This document shows positions 47,743-59,339 of a DNA stretch of 64,000 nucleotides, one piece after another. A program made the position numbers and the translations under genes. The stretch's first letter is position 1. Each line of letters opens with the position of its first letter. This DNA comes from Sipunculus nudus (Eukaryota > Annelida > Sipuncula > Golfingiida > Sipunculidae): assembly GCA_026874595.1 (NCBI GenBank), contig CM049322.1, forward strand, positions 10,690,400 through 10,754,399. Direction: 5' to 3'. The notes beneath the pieces are model-generated. The model was not told the origin of the DNA. It did not search any database and saw only the letters and a program-made list of their open reading frames with translations.

Positions 47743-49990
47743 AGAACCACCAGAGTTAATAGCTACCTTCATCAGGAGGATGATCCTGGTCGATAGTGAA
47801 TATGTGCCGAATATACATGCCACGGATGTTACAGACTTTTTTTGAATGTTTTTTGAGTTCTCAGATGTAAACCTTCCTTCATTAAACTAAAAGCGAATCG
47901 ATGTCCAATGTCCGTAAGTCCGAATCTTAAGCAATTATTTTATTTGAGACCGGCTAGGTTCGATGCATGTTTATTAATAGTAATAACGTTTAAGTGGGTT
48001 TCGTTAGTTTCTAGAGAATATGGATTAAACGTGACTTTACAAATATGTAAAAATATAGTGCAATGACATGATGCTGCTTTTTTCCGTAAAGTCAGGGGAC
48101 GATTTTTACATTTTAATGTGTTTACAAGCTGATATAAATTATTCTTTTCTTTCAAATTTAAACAATAGTTTCTGAAAACCAGAATCACTTATTGTACACT
48201 GCCAATCTTTAATTCAACTCATCTAAAAAAACTATAACATTTATGAAACAATCAATCTAGCTCTTCACGACAGACTCACAAAAACATATGCTTATACTAA
48301 CATAAAAATGAGAGGTTAGTTATAGAATCAGTCAACATATTTTGCGTTAGTACAGTTATATATAGAAATGTATAAGACAATAACTAACATATGGTGTTGG
48401 TGTAAAAATCTCATACCGGGGTTATTTATTCGATAATCAATCATTTTTTGTCTCTATTAATTACCCACTAAAAAATTCAGCACCAGTTGCATCTTGGCAT
48501 AAATACGGAAGTACTTGTTATCAACCAAAGACATCCACGATGTAGCCATGTATTCATGCATTGATAAATCAATTTATGTAGGTTTTCGTTCCTTTAATGA
48601 AAACATCCATTTCTGGAAATTATACTAAATACTATCGACTTAAATCATGACAAGTGGGTCTCTGTTATCATCAGAAAATTTGAACATGTGTGTCCTGTTG
48701 ATGGTGTCAATCCTGTTTTTAGGAGGTACGACTCCAGTCATATTAAATTAACAATTGTTATATACATTTATAGTGTAGGTGCAATTATAGCTTACATGGA
48801 CTAATCAGGCAGATGGAAAAATAATGTAAAAAAGGCTGGTATTGACGGGTTTTTTTTTTTATGCAGGGCGGCCTGTACCTTCAGGTTGCATCTCTAAGGA
48901 GGATAGATTATTTGGTTTCTTATTTTTTTCAATGTCTCTAACTTGATTTATTTTGAAAGAGGAATCCAGGACACTTCCGTGATCTCGGTTTTATATCGAT
49001 ATTTTTTTTTCATTTTTCCCAATAAACCAAAGAGAAGTGTACCCCTTTCCCTTATTCTCCGTAATCGTTGTAGATTAGAGGATGATGGATGAAAACGGAC
49101 AAGATACATGAGCCTGTGGTGGTTGCTGGAAAGTACCTTTTTGCATTTGCTAAGTATTATTGGAGATAAGTTAAAACAATACCAGGTTTCATCAGATGTC
49201 AGTCCAATAGTCCATACACTGGTTCACCTATTAATTAAAGATTCATTTAAATGATGAACATGAACATGTCAGAAAATGTCAAATGTTAGAGCTGGCCAGG
49301 ATCAACCTACATCAATTACTATAACAGACGCACTGACATTCACACGGTATTTGGTGGCAGCCCTCTCTCCAACAACAATACAATCTTCATAAAAAAATAA
49401 TTGTAGTTTATGTGCTTATTTGGTCTAATATTTAATAAAACCGAATATCTCATACACAGTTATCCCTGCAATAAATGTTATATTGTATTCTATACATGAA
49501 TCGCAAGACCTGTTTTGATTTTCGGAACCACAAATATAAAATTACAATTTTTGTAAATAATTTGACAACAGTTGAATATTTTTGTGTGAAAAGCGCAAGG
49601 GGGGGGGGATAAACCAAAATGTGCAGGATTGATGGGGGGGGGGGGGGGGGGCTGATTCAAAGATTTTGCTGGGCGAGGATGGCTGCGGACTGAAAAGAGT
49701 TTATATAGTATAGGGCTATGTAGTTAATGTATAGAAATTATTCTTATTTTACTTTAATACATAGTGATACATCAGAGAAAGATAAGCACTGTGCAACAGA
49801 ACAGTGGACACTGATGCTAATGGTAAACATGTATTAGAAAAACATCGTTCACTGTTACTCATAATTTTTATTAATAAAATAAAACACTATTATTGCACCA
49901 TGCCGGCTGCCATTGATTTATATACATTTACGTAGCTAAGATACTTTTGACAGATTATTTACAAGAATTATAGGGAAAAAATTCACAAGT
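47743..49990. other. A/T-rich spacer, no confident gene
   Basis: A possible first exon with a signal-peptide-like start lies at 48647-48725 (see findings). G runs lie at about 49600-49610 and 49634-49651. No other recognisable feature. Confidence 0.4.
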
Positions 49991-50184
49991 CAGAAGCGGA
50001 TCCGGGGGATGGGTCCAGGGGGTCTGGACCCCCCTTTATACCTGAAGCAACCCTTTTTAAAAAGGTTTTAGACAAATTTTGCGGCCTGGACGCCCATTTC
50101 CGGACCTGAAGACCTTTTTTTTAGGATTATCATTAGTCCTCCTGGGTTGAAACCCCCTTTTCCTAAATCCTGGATCTGCCCCTG
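49991..50184. mobile_element. GGCGGATCC-ended MITE, copy 3
   Basis: Ends CAGAAGCGGATCCGGG and CCTGGATCTGCCCCTG, with GGTCTGGACCCCCC just inside the left end as in copy 2. No clear target duplication. Confidence 0.7.
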
Positions 50185-51006
50185 CAGGTTTAAGCACATT
50201 TTAGATGAAAGTAACAATCAGCAACATGTTATCTCCCATGAAGAAATTCCTTGATCTGCCATTGTTGACATGCATGTTTTGCAACTACAAGATACCAGAT
50301 AACAGAGTCTACTCTTGGCAGCTCTGGGGTTGACAGCCAGCAATATGGTTTATAACAGTGATGGCACTCTGCACATAAAAATTAACAGCAGTGAAAACCT
50401 AGTAAACCAGGATTGACACCTGCTACTGCTACAAACACTTCCATGTGAACAACCTTGTAGACCACTGACCAATCACCAACTGAGACTATCTCTCCTCAAA
50501 ATTAGCACCATAAATTACAATCTCCCAATCACTCAAATGCGAATAAACATAGTTGTTGTTTTATCCACATATAATATCGCATCCCTTTTTCCATCAGAAA
50601 ATGATCATCTTGGAAATCAGGAGTTCGCCTCATTAGCTAAGTAGCTTGCACTCGATCCATTGATTCATGTTTATCCAAATATGCATAAGCAGGGTATCAC
50701 TTGAATGTATTTACCATATTGTATAAATAAATCAATCAAACAAATGAAACAGCTGTGACTGTCCCTGGTTCGACCACCACTGGGTCCTCAATGGCAAGGT
50801 GTTATCTCGTTCAGCCTCAGATTTTCGCTCTAATGTCTTATGTTACGTGTAATGTTATGACTGCTGGATTTTTCTTTACCCTGTGCATATAAAAAACCTG
50901 AAATCCAGAAGGCTTAATAATAGCATTCTTATCATATGGATACCTTCATCTCATTCAATAGACAGTGCCACTAACAGGCCATGGACCTTTCCTTAAAAAA
51001 TTAAAA
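50185..51006. other. Non-coding, no gene seen
   Basis: A/T-rich spacer without recognisable features. Confidence 0.5.
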
Positions 51007-51300
51007 AGGGCTACAGGCCTTATAAGAACCTGTGCAAATGGCATATACATCAGGTATATTGCTTCTATGCTGTAACATTACTTTTCAAGTACATGTGTAA
51101 CATGTATATATACGATGCAAGTACTAAACATTCTTAACCGAAGGACCAGCACCAACTAGAATATGGGTAGTCGACAATGACTATGTGTATACGCCAAAAT
51201 CAGTGGTATGGGTGAAGTGATGCATGGATTGAGTGGTAAGGGGAAAGAGAGTGAGATGTGTTGCATACTGGCATGGTGGCACCACCTGCCAACTTTACAA
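51007..51300 (+). mobile_element. Family-1 5' end (fourth copy), truncated
   Basis: GGCTACAGGCCTTATAAGAA and CCTGTGCA match the family-1 start; homology with copies A and B continues through CATCAGGTAT and CAAGTACATGTGTAACATGT. It breaks off where the family-2 5' end begins. Confidence 0.55.
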
Positions 51301-52120
51301 ACTAGGGACCCATGTGTCCTGACGCTCAGCTGACTTTGTCTATCAGGATATTTTTACCTGTGACCTTGAACAATGATCTTGTAAATAAAATATCTGAGAA
51401 CTAAAATGAACAATATTCATGCAAAGAATCATGGTGATCAATCCACAAGATGTTCAGAAACAGTATCATATTTTGCATATTCTGCGGTGGAGGGGGGGGG
51501 GATACTTCGGAGCCCCATACCTCAAAGGGCATGGGTAACAGAGGCCTAATTTCAGACTTCCACAAAGAATTTTTATGGACCTCCCAGCATGTTGAGAAAG
51601 AAGATTCTAGGTCAAGTCATTACAATCTGTGCCTTATTAATAGAAGACCAAATCTTTAAAGGTCTCAACAATAGAGAAAAAAAAGTCTTCGACAAATTGA
51701 AAAAAAATACAAGTTTGCATAGAAGAAGCATAGAAGAAGACAGCATCCTTAAAAGTCTGAAAAATAGGGAAAAAAATACTGAAAAAAAATAAAAATATAG
51801 GTGGCACCAGTAGTGTGCAGAAACTGATGAAACACTCCAAGATCAATATCCATGCCAAAAATCATGGTGATATATGCATTAGTTGTTCAGATACTTGAGC
51901 TTTTGTATCAAATTTTCCATTATTTTGGGAGGTACCTCGGAGCCCAATAGCTCGGAGGATATAGTCACAGTGACCTAATTTCAGGTTTCCAAGGAGAATT
52001 TTTATGGACCTCCCAGGATATCAAGAAAGAAGATTCCAGTTCCAATGGTTACCATTTGTGCCCTGCTAATGGACAACCGGACGGACAACGGACAAAGCGC
52101 CATACCTAAAAATGTATTCC

Positions 52121-52173
<53 letters not shown>

Positions 52174-54130
52174 ATACATGCCAAATTTCAGGCAGATAAG
52201 TCAAACTATTACAGGTGTATGTATGAATTAACCAAGACAGACACACAGATGGACACTGTGCAAAAAATTGTTGCAGGTGGCGCCATCAGTATCATAAAGA
52301 CCTATGCTAGACTTATACACAAGCAAAATTTCAGGCTGATGCATCAAACCTGTCCTGATATATTAGCATTGATGTCTTCAGCGTGAATGTGAATGTATTG
52401 GACGCCACATGGGTCAAGATGCTCAGCTGACTGACGTGTTGACAATAACCTTGCACAGGCAAATAATTAAGATAAAGATGATGTCATCATCTTTCATGGA
52501 TATTAGCTTCAAGTTCATCAAGACCCATAAGCACACCAAATTTAATGACAATCTATCCAGCCATTCCTGAGGAATCTGACAATTTGATATGGGTATATGA
52601 GAACTAATTTCAGGATTCCAAAGGATCCAGTCTTTTCTTGGACCACCCTTTATGTAAAGCTAGAAAATTCCAGATTCAGTGGTTTGTTTCCTATAAATGG
52701 AAGACTGCATTTTTAAAGGTCTTAAAATGAGAGAAAAACATAGTAAAAAATATAAAAATACAGGTGGCGCCATCAGTCTGCAGAAACTGATGAAACACTC
52801 AATGATCAATATGCATGCAAAGAATCATGGAGATCAATGCATTAGTTTTTCAGATACTTGAGTTCTTGTATCAAATTTTGGTGAAAGGATATGGGTAACA
52901 GAGACCTAATTTCAAGTTTCAAAGGGGACTTCATGGTCCACACTGAATGTCAAGAAAGAAGAGTCTAGATCCAGTCGTTATAATTTGTGCCCTGTTTACA
53001 GATGACAGCATCTTTAAAGGTCTCAAAAAAAGGGAGAAAAAAATTGTAAAATAAAATACAAGTGGCACCATCAGTCTGCAGGAACTGATGAAACACCCCA
53101 TGCATGATCAATATGTATGCTAATATCATGACCATCAGTGTTGACGTTATTGAGATATTGCAGTTTTTGTATAAATCTTTTTTTCTATTCTGGGGGTACT
53201 TCAGAACCTCATAGCTCGAAGGATATGGGTAACAGAGACCTTATTTCAGGTCTCCATGGAGATTTTCATGGATCTCTCAGGATTTTAGGTTACAAGATTC
53301 TAGGTTCAGTTGTTACGATTTTTGCCTTGTTAACAGATGACTAAATCTTTGTTCTGTGGGGTATTTCAGAGCGCCATAGCTTGAAGGATATGGGTAACAG
53401 AAACCTAATTTCAGGTTTCCATGTAGGCATTTCATGGGTCTCCCTGTTTGTGAAGAATGAAGATACTAGGTCCAGTCTTTACAATTTGTGCCTTGTTAAT
53501 TGATAACAACATCTCTAAAGGTCACACAAATAGAGAAAAAAAATTGTAAAAAATAAAAAAAATACAGGTAGCGCCACCAGTCTAATGGGACTGATGAAAC
53601 AGCTGATGATCAATAAGTATGCCAAAAATCATGATATTGCATGATATATATAGAACATATTGCAGTTTTTGTATAAAAGGTTGGACTATTCTGGGGAGTA
53701 CTTTGGAGTCTCGGAGGATGTGGGTAACAGAGACCTAATTTCAGGTTTCCAAAGAGATTTTTCATGAACCTCTCAAAATTTCAGATTATAAGATTTTAGT
53801 TTAGTCGTTACAATTTGTGTCCTGTTAACATATGGCCAAATCTTTGTTCTGGGGTACTTCGAAGCCCTAAAGCTCAAAGGATATGGGTAAGAAAGACCTA
53901 ATTTCAGGTTCCCATGTAGACATTTCATCAGTCTCCCTGTGTTTCAAGAATAAAGATTGTACATCCAGTCATTACGATTTGTGTCCTGTTAACAGATGAC
54001 CAAATCTTTGTCTGGGGGGGGGGGGGGGGTCTTCGGAGCCCAAAAGCTCGAAGGTTATGGGTAATCCCAGTATCATAAAGGTAAATGCAGGTGGCGCCAC
54101 CAATTTTAGATATGACTCATGTGACCAACA
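51301..54130 (+). repeat. Family-2 5' end and array of ~250-bp units
   Basis: Begins GGGACCCATGTGTCCTGACG then GCTCAGCTGA. Roughly eight diverged units follow, each with GGTGGCGCCA(C/T)CAGTCTGCA or a variant, CTGATGAAACAC, GATCAATATGCATGC, GAGCTTTTGTATCAAATTTT, an optional G run, GGATATGGGTAACAGAGACC, TAATTTCAGGTTTCC, AAGATTCTAGGTCCAG and TACAATTTGTGCC. A second 5'-like end (GACGCCACATGGGTCAAG, GCTCAGCTGA) at 52402-52430 suggests two elements joined. A (TA)n tract lies at 52126-52169. No coding capacity. Confidence 0.75.
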
Positions 54131-54360
54131 TTGCCAAAAAATTTGGTGATGATAGCTCCAGCTGTTTCTGAGATTGTAATTTAAGTATGAAGATGACAAA
54201 GTTCAACCTCCTGTATGTCTACCAGAAATCAACAAACTGGAACCATTTGAACAAATTTGAGAGAGAAGGTTCCCGAGGTTATTTCTGTGAAATATTGGAC
54301 AATTTGGCCAGACAGTTTCAGAGAAGAAGATTTTTAAATATTTTTTTTAGCTTTTATTCA

Positions 54361-55156
54361 ATGTGTGATGGTCCTACAGGACTGGGTGATGAGTCCTACA
54401 CGAGTGGGATATGGTTTCATGACATAAGGAGAAGTGTGATCGTCCTGCAGGACTGGGTGATGAGTCTTACAGGAGTTGGTGGTGATCTTATGATATCAGG
54501 AGGAGTGTGTGATGGTCCTGCGAACTGGGTGATGAGTCCTACAGGAGTGGGTGGCGGTCTCATGACCTCAGGAGGAGTGTGTGATGGTCCTGCAGGACTG
54601 GGTGATGAGTCCTGCAGGAGTTGGTGATGGTTTCTTGACAGCAGGAGGAGTGTGTGCTGGTCCTACATGACTGACTGATGAGTCCTACAGGAGTGGGTGA
54701 TAGTCACATGACATCAGGGGGAGTGTGTGATGGTCCTGCGAGACTGGGTGATGAGTCCTTCGCGAGTGGGTGATGGTCTCATGTCATCAGGAGAAGTGTG
54801 TGATGGTCCTGCGGGACTGGGTAATGAGACCTACAGGAGTGGGTGATGGTCTCATTACATCAGGAGGAGTGTGTTATGGTCCTGCAGGACTGGGTGATGA
54901 GTCCTACAGGAGTGGGTGATGGTCTCATGACATCAGGAGAAGTGTGTGATGGTCCTGCAGGACTGGGTGATGAGTCCTACAGGAGTTGTTGATGGTCTCA
55001 TTACATCAGGAGGAGTGTGTGATGGTCCTGTAGGACTGGGTGATGAGTCCTACAGGAGTGGGTGATAGTCTCATGACATCAGGAGAAGTGTGTGATGGTC
55101 CTGCAGGACTGGGTGATGAGTCCTACAGGAGTGGGTGGTGGTCTCATGACATTAGG
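54361..55156. repeat. 72-73-bp minisatellite
   Basis: About 11 units containing GTGTGTGATGGTCCTGCAGG, ACTGGGTGATGAGTCC, TACAGGAGTGGGTGATGG and TCTCATGACATCAGGAG. The 72-bp period keeps a frame open in part (to 54627), then later units break it. Treated as non-coding. Confidence 0.9.
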
Positions 55157-55576
55157 AAGACTTATACTTATATTTGATATATTTGTTTACATTTGCTCGG
55201 TTCTCACTGGTACTTGTTTACATTTATGAGGGTATTTTTTTCTGTATTTGATGTATTTTTTTCATTTTGGAGGTGTATTTTGTAAAAAATTACAACACCA
55301 GATAATTTCTATGGTTAGGATTTGTTTATGATAAATCAAATAAAAAGGATTGTTTGCTTTTATTTTATCTCTGACTAGGTGACCCTGATGACTTTTGAAA
55401 TTGCAGTAAAGTGCCTTATGAATTGTATATATTGCACGGCTATTTTCATTTGCCGGAAAGTAAAGAATAAGTCCTGCAGATAATTATAATTAGTTATCGT
55501 TTTATTTCATCATTTAATAAAGTGTATGTGAAATAATGGCAGTGTTCATTTTATAACTTTTGATTTATATTTATTT

Positions 55577-56690
55577 CTATATGGAATGCCACCTGAAGGT
55601 GAATGTTGATAAAACTAAAGTTGTTGTATTTAGAAACATGAAAAATGGTATTATAAAGGTAGAAAGCTTGATGAGGTCAGTAGTTATAGGTGCTTGAGAG
55701 GGGTATTTACTTCTGGTCTGAAATGGGTAGATATGGTTAAAAGATCTAATGTGTCAAGCAAATAAAACTATTTTAATGCTAAGAAAATTCATTTCTGAGA
55801 ATGAATATATAACTGTAAAAGAATCATTCTCTCTGTTTGATAAGATGGTTGTACCTAAACTTTCATTTGGCAGTGAATTATGGGATTACAAAAAAACCAA
55901 GATTAAATTGAACGGGTCCACAATAAATTTTGTGAATACATACTGGGGATTAATTCTTCTTCACCGGATGCTGCTGCGCTAGGTGAGTGTGGAAGATATT
56001 CTCTGTTAATCAGATTTATATTAAAATTTATTTCTTATTAGGTTAAATAATAAGAATGTAATATTATAGGTACCCTATAGCGTTAGAGGCAAAATTATAA
56101 AGGTTGGACACAGAAGGAAAGAATACATGGGCAACAAGGGTAAAATGTGTTATTTTCTTTTGGCTTTGGGATACATGGATACTTCAAGATGTAGTTGGTA
56201 TATATATATTCCTTCAGATTTCAAACAAAGGTTACATGATAATGAAAGGTAAGAATTGACAGCTATAACATAGAAAGCAATGGAAGATTGACACTATATT
56301 CTATCTTTAAAAGTTTATTAAACACTGAATTATATTTATCAGCAGTTCCAAATAAGAGATTCACAGAATTAGTTTAGCAAGATTTAGAACATCCTCAAAT
56401 AGTCTAGAAATAGAAGTTGGTCGTCACAAGAAAAGAGCTTGGGCGAGAGTTATGTTGTAAAAATTGTCTTAAACAAGGAGAATCTTATATCGAAGATGAG
56501 TTCCACTTTGTCGTAAAAATTTCCTTTATATATTTCATTAAGAAAAACATATCTGTCTGAAGTTAATAAATGTGTTTTATTCCATTAATGTCTACCACAA
56601 ATTATATTTAACAATTAACAAGCTTGCAGCATTTGTATGTCAGCATTTGTATATTTGTTGAAAGAGAGTCATTTCTAGATGATGCTATAT
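55577..56690 (+). pseudogene. 5'-truncated non-LTR retrotransposon (reverse transcriptase C-terminal part), decayed
   Basis: Such elements copy themselves by target-primed reverse transcription. Recognisable pieces in order, in shifting frames: LKVNVDKTKVVVFRN (from 55593), LFDKMVVPKLSFGSELWD (in the 55749-55982 frame), GECGRYSLLIRF (about 55982), then EIEVGRHKKRAW and ESYIEDEFHFVVK (about 56519). These match the region after the RT active site and the C-terminal CCHC-like tail of jockey/CR1/Rex-type ORF2 proteins. Many frameshifts and stops; everything 5' of the thumb is absent. Clade not resolved. Confidence 0.75.
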
Positions 56691-57359
56691 TAACTAGTAA
56701 TGATGGATATTTTCTGTGCATCATCTGTTTTATGTTGTCATGAAATTTTATGCTATGTTTTTACCATGGACTTAAATCAAGTTTGTGAAACTTTGGCATT
56801 TTCTATGTTCTTAAGATGACATCGTTACAATATCATTTAAATGTTGTATTATACCAGTGATAATGTGTTTAATTTGTATGTCAGCATTTGTATATTTGTT
56901 GAAAGAGAGTCATTTCTAGATGATGCTATATGAACTAGTAATGATGGATATTTTCTGTGTATCATCTATTTTATGTTGTCATGAAATTTTATGCTATGTA
57001 TTTACCATGAACTTAAATCAAGTTTGTGAAACTTTGGCATTTTCTATGTTCTTAAGATGACATCGTTACAATATCATTTAAATGTTGTATTATACCAGTG
57101 ATAATGTGTTTAATTTGTATGTCAGCATTTGTATATTTGTTGAAAGAGAGTCATTTCTAGATGATGCTATATGAACTAGTAATGATGGATATTTTCTGTG
57201 TATCATCTGTTTTATGTTGTCATGAAATTTTATGCTATGTATTTACCATGAACTTTAATCAAGTTTGTGAAACTTTGGCATTTTCTATGTTCTTAAGATG
57301 ACATCGTTACAATATCATTTAAATGTTGTATTATACCAGTGATAATGTGTTTAATTTGT
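56636..57359 (+). repeat. 240-bp unit, three near-identical copies
   Basis: GTCAGCATTTGTATATTTGT starts near 56639, 56880 and 57120. The copies differ at only a few bases (for example ATTAACTAG versus ATGAACTAG). The first unit begins within the decayed LINE C-terminal region, so the unit is probably the LINE 3' end. Confidence 0.92.
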
Positions 57360-57469
57360 CAACCATGTATGTTATTTAGAGACTAATTATCTTTTAAATC
57401 CTATAAAATTTCCAAATATATGGATGAAAGCTATTTCTCATGACACATTAAAGTATATTATTTGCATGC

Positions 57470-57930
57470 AAAATAATTATTATTGGCAAAATAGTATTTT
57501 TTCTTATTAGTTTTTCAATTTTATGTTTGCGTATCCAAATACATTTTGTATTAATTATGTTTCACAAGAATCTCAAGGAAAACATTTAACTTTTGCATTT
57601 TATACTCAAATTAAACAGTTGTTATTTTGTTTATTCCAGTTAGATATCATTAGTTGCCTTTAACAGTCTATTCACTCAGTTGATAAAAATGTATGTGAAA
57701 TAATTATTATTAGCACAATAGTTTTATTTCTGATATATTTTCAATTTTATTTTTGCAAATTCAAAGACATTTTGTATATATCCGGTAAAAAAGGATCTAC
57801 TGTAAAACATTTAATTTTTAAATTACACACTCATATTAAACCGTTGTTGGTTTTTATATTGCATTTATATATCATCACCTTGTCACAGTCAATATTTATT
57901 CGGTTGATAAAAAGGTTATTTCTGTTAATA
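57470..57930 (+). repeat. Diverged ~228-bp tandem pair
   Basis: AATAATTATTATTGGCAAAATAG (57471, first 20 bases diagnostic) recurs as AATAATTATTATTAGCACAA at 57699, with later matches such as ACATTTTGTAT and GTTGTT. Older than the adjacent triplication. Confidence 0.65.
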
Positions 57931-58042
57931 CTTTGTAAATAATAATTGTGTATTGTTGAAAACTATATACATGGTATGATTATTTTTTCATTATTTAGTT
58001 TTATCATATATTATTGTTTTTCACGGACAATGTATCATGTAT

Positions 58043-58050
<8 letters not shown>

Positions 58051-58088
<38 letters not shown>
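58051..58088. repeat. (TA)n microsatellite
   Basis: About 38 bp of TA. Confidence 0.95.
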
Positions 58089-58090
<2 letters not shown>

Positions 58091-59339
58091 TTGGATCAAT
58101 AGGCCTGCGACCTTTATTTCCAGCAAGGGCGTCAATATAGGGGAGGGGGGGTGGTCAATGTAATCATCCAAACCACTTTTCAGAGAATAATATTATATTA
58201 TAGAAAACGAAATATATTAATAAATAGAATTAAAGACTTTGGATCTATTTACTTAAAATTTTATATCTTAACCTTGCTAAGAATTCACAAAATAACTTGT
58301 TTTCTAAAACATTATAATCGTTTGAAATATGATTAAGCATATATATATATGATAATTGTATATAGGCCTTCATATATATACTGTGGTTGTCTTCTTATTT
58401 GCGGTGGTTTCAAATTCGCGATATTGGCGGTCGCTTCCTGACCGCGAAAATGAAACCGCGCAGTTTGGAATGCACATATACCAGACCATAATCATTAATT
58501 TCAGAAGCTGCCGATAGTCTGCGACAGTTGATTTTTATCTTCAGCTACGTAGTGATTGTCCATCGAGCCTGGTGCATATACGTTAAATGATTCAGGAAGA
58601 ATGCTGGGCCCATTTTAAATAATATCGGTTGGCTTTGATGCAAAAAACCAGGACCCTTTGCAGGTGCGTGCTATCTCCGGCGGACGCACCCGGCAGTTAT
58701 CCCTTTCCCCCGGCACATGACTGGAAAGTGTCAATGCCCGCTGGGCAGTAATATTTAAAAATAACGTGTATGTATGCCAAGTTAGATGACATCCAGTGCC
58801 GCTTAAAAATGAATATTGAGTAGAAGGTACTCGTTTACATTGTGCCGTATTTAGTCATGTTAATGAATAAAATTTGCCACTAAAGTAGTGAACATAGCCG
58901 CTAGGGTTGCGCCACCTTGTAATTGTATAAAAGACTAAATAAAAGACTAATTCTGTGAAATCATGACGCGCCAAACGATGTATGATTGGCTAGTGATGAC
59001 GTGAGTTTTGAATATATTTGAAAGGTCGCAGTTCATTTTGGGGCCAAAGTGCCTTAAAATAGTGGAATATTATGTTTTGCTTCAGATTTTAACTGTGAGA
59101 AACTGAATACGGTTCCTTCTTCCACCTATATGGAAGTAATTAGCAACATATATAAACGGCATTCAAATTATTCTGGGCACATCCCTGCCTTTGATACTAA
59201 AACAAGGGGGCTACCTGCAGGCGTCCCTTTTTGGTTGAGCAGGTGATTACGACTCGACTTTTAATTAACAGGAGTAAGATACCCTGATCAAGACAGTTTC
59301 CCTAAACAAACTTAATATACCGTTTTGTAGTTACAGGTT
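58089..59339. other. Non-coding, short palindrome only
   Basis: An inverted pair GCGGTGGTTTCAAATTCGCG / CGCGAAAATGAAACCGCG lies at 58401-58470 and may be a small MITE remnant. A GC-rich patch lies at 58670-58740. No gene seen. Confidence 0.45.

Noticed and set aside
54187-54627. 146-codon frame
   Set aside because: Runs from family-2 array sequence into the 72-bp minisatellite; no domain, and later units break the frame.
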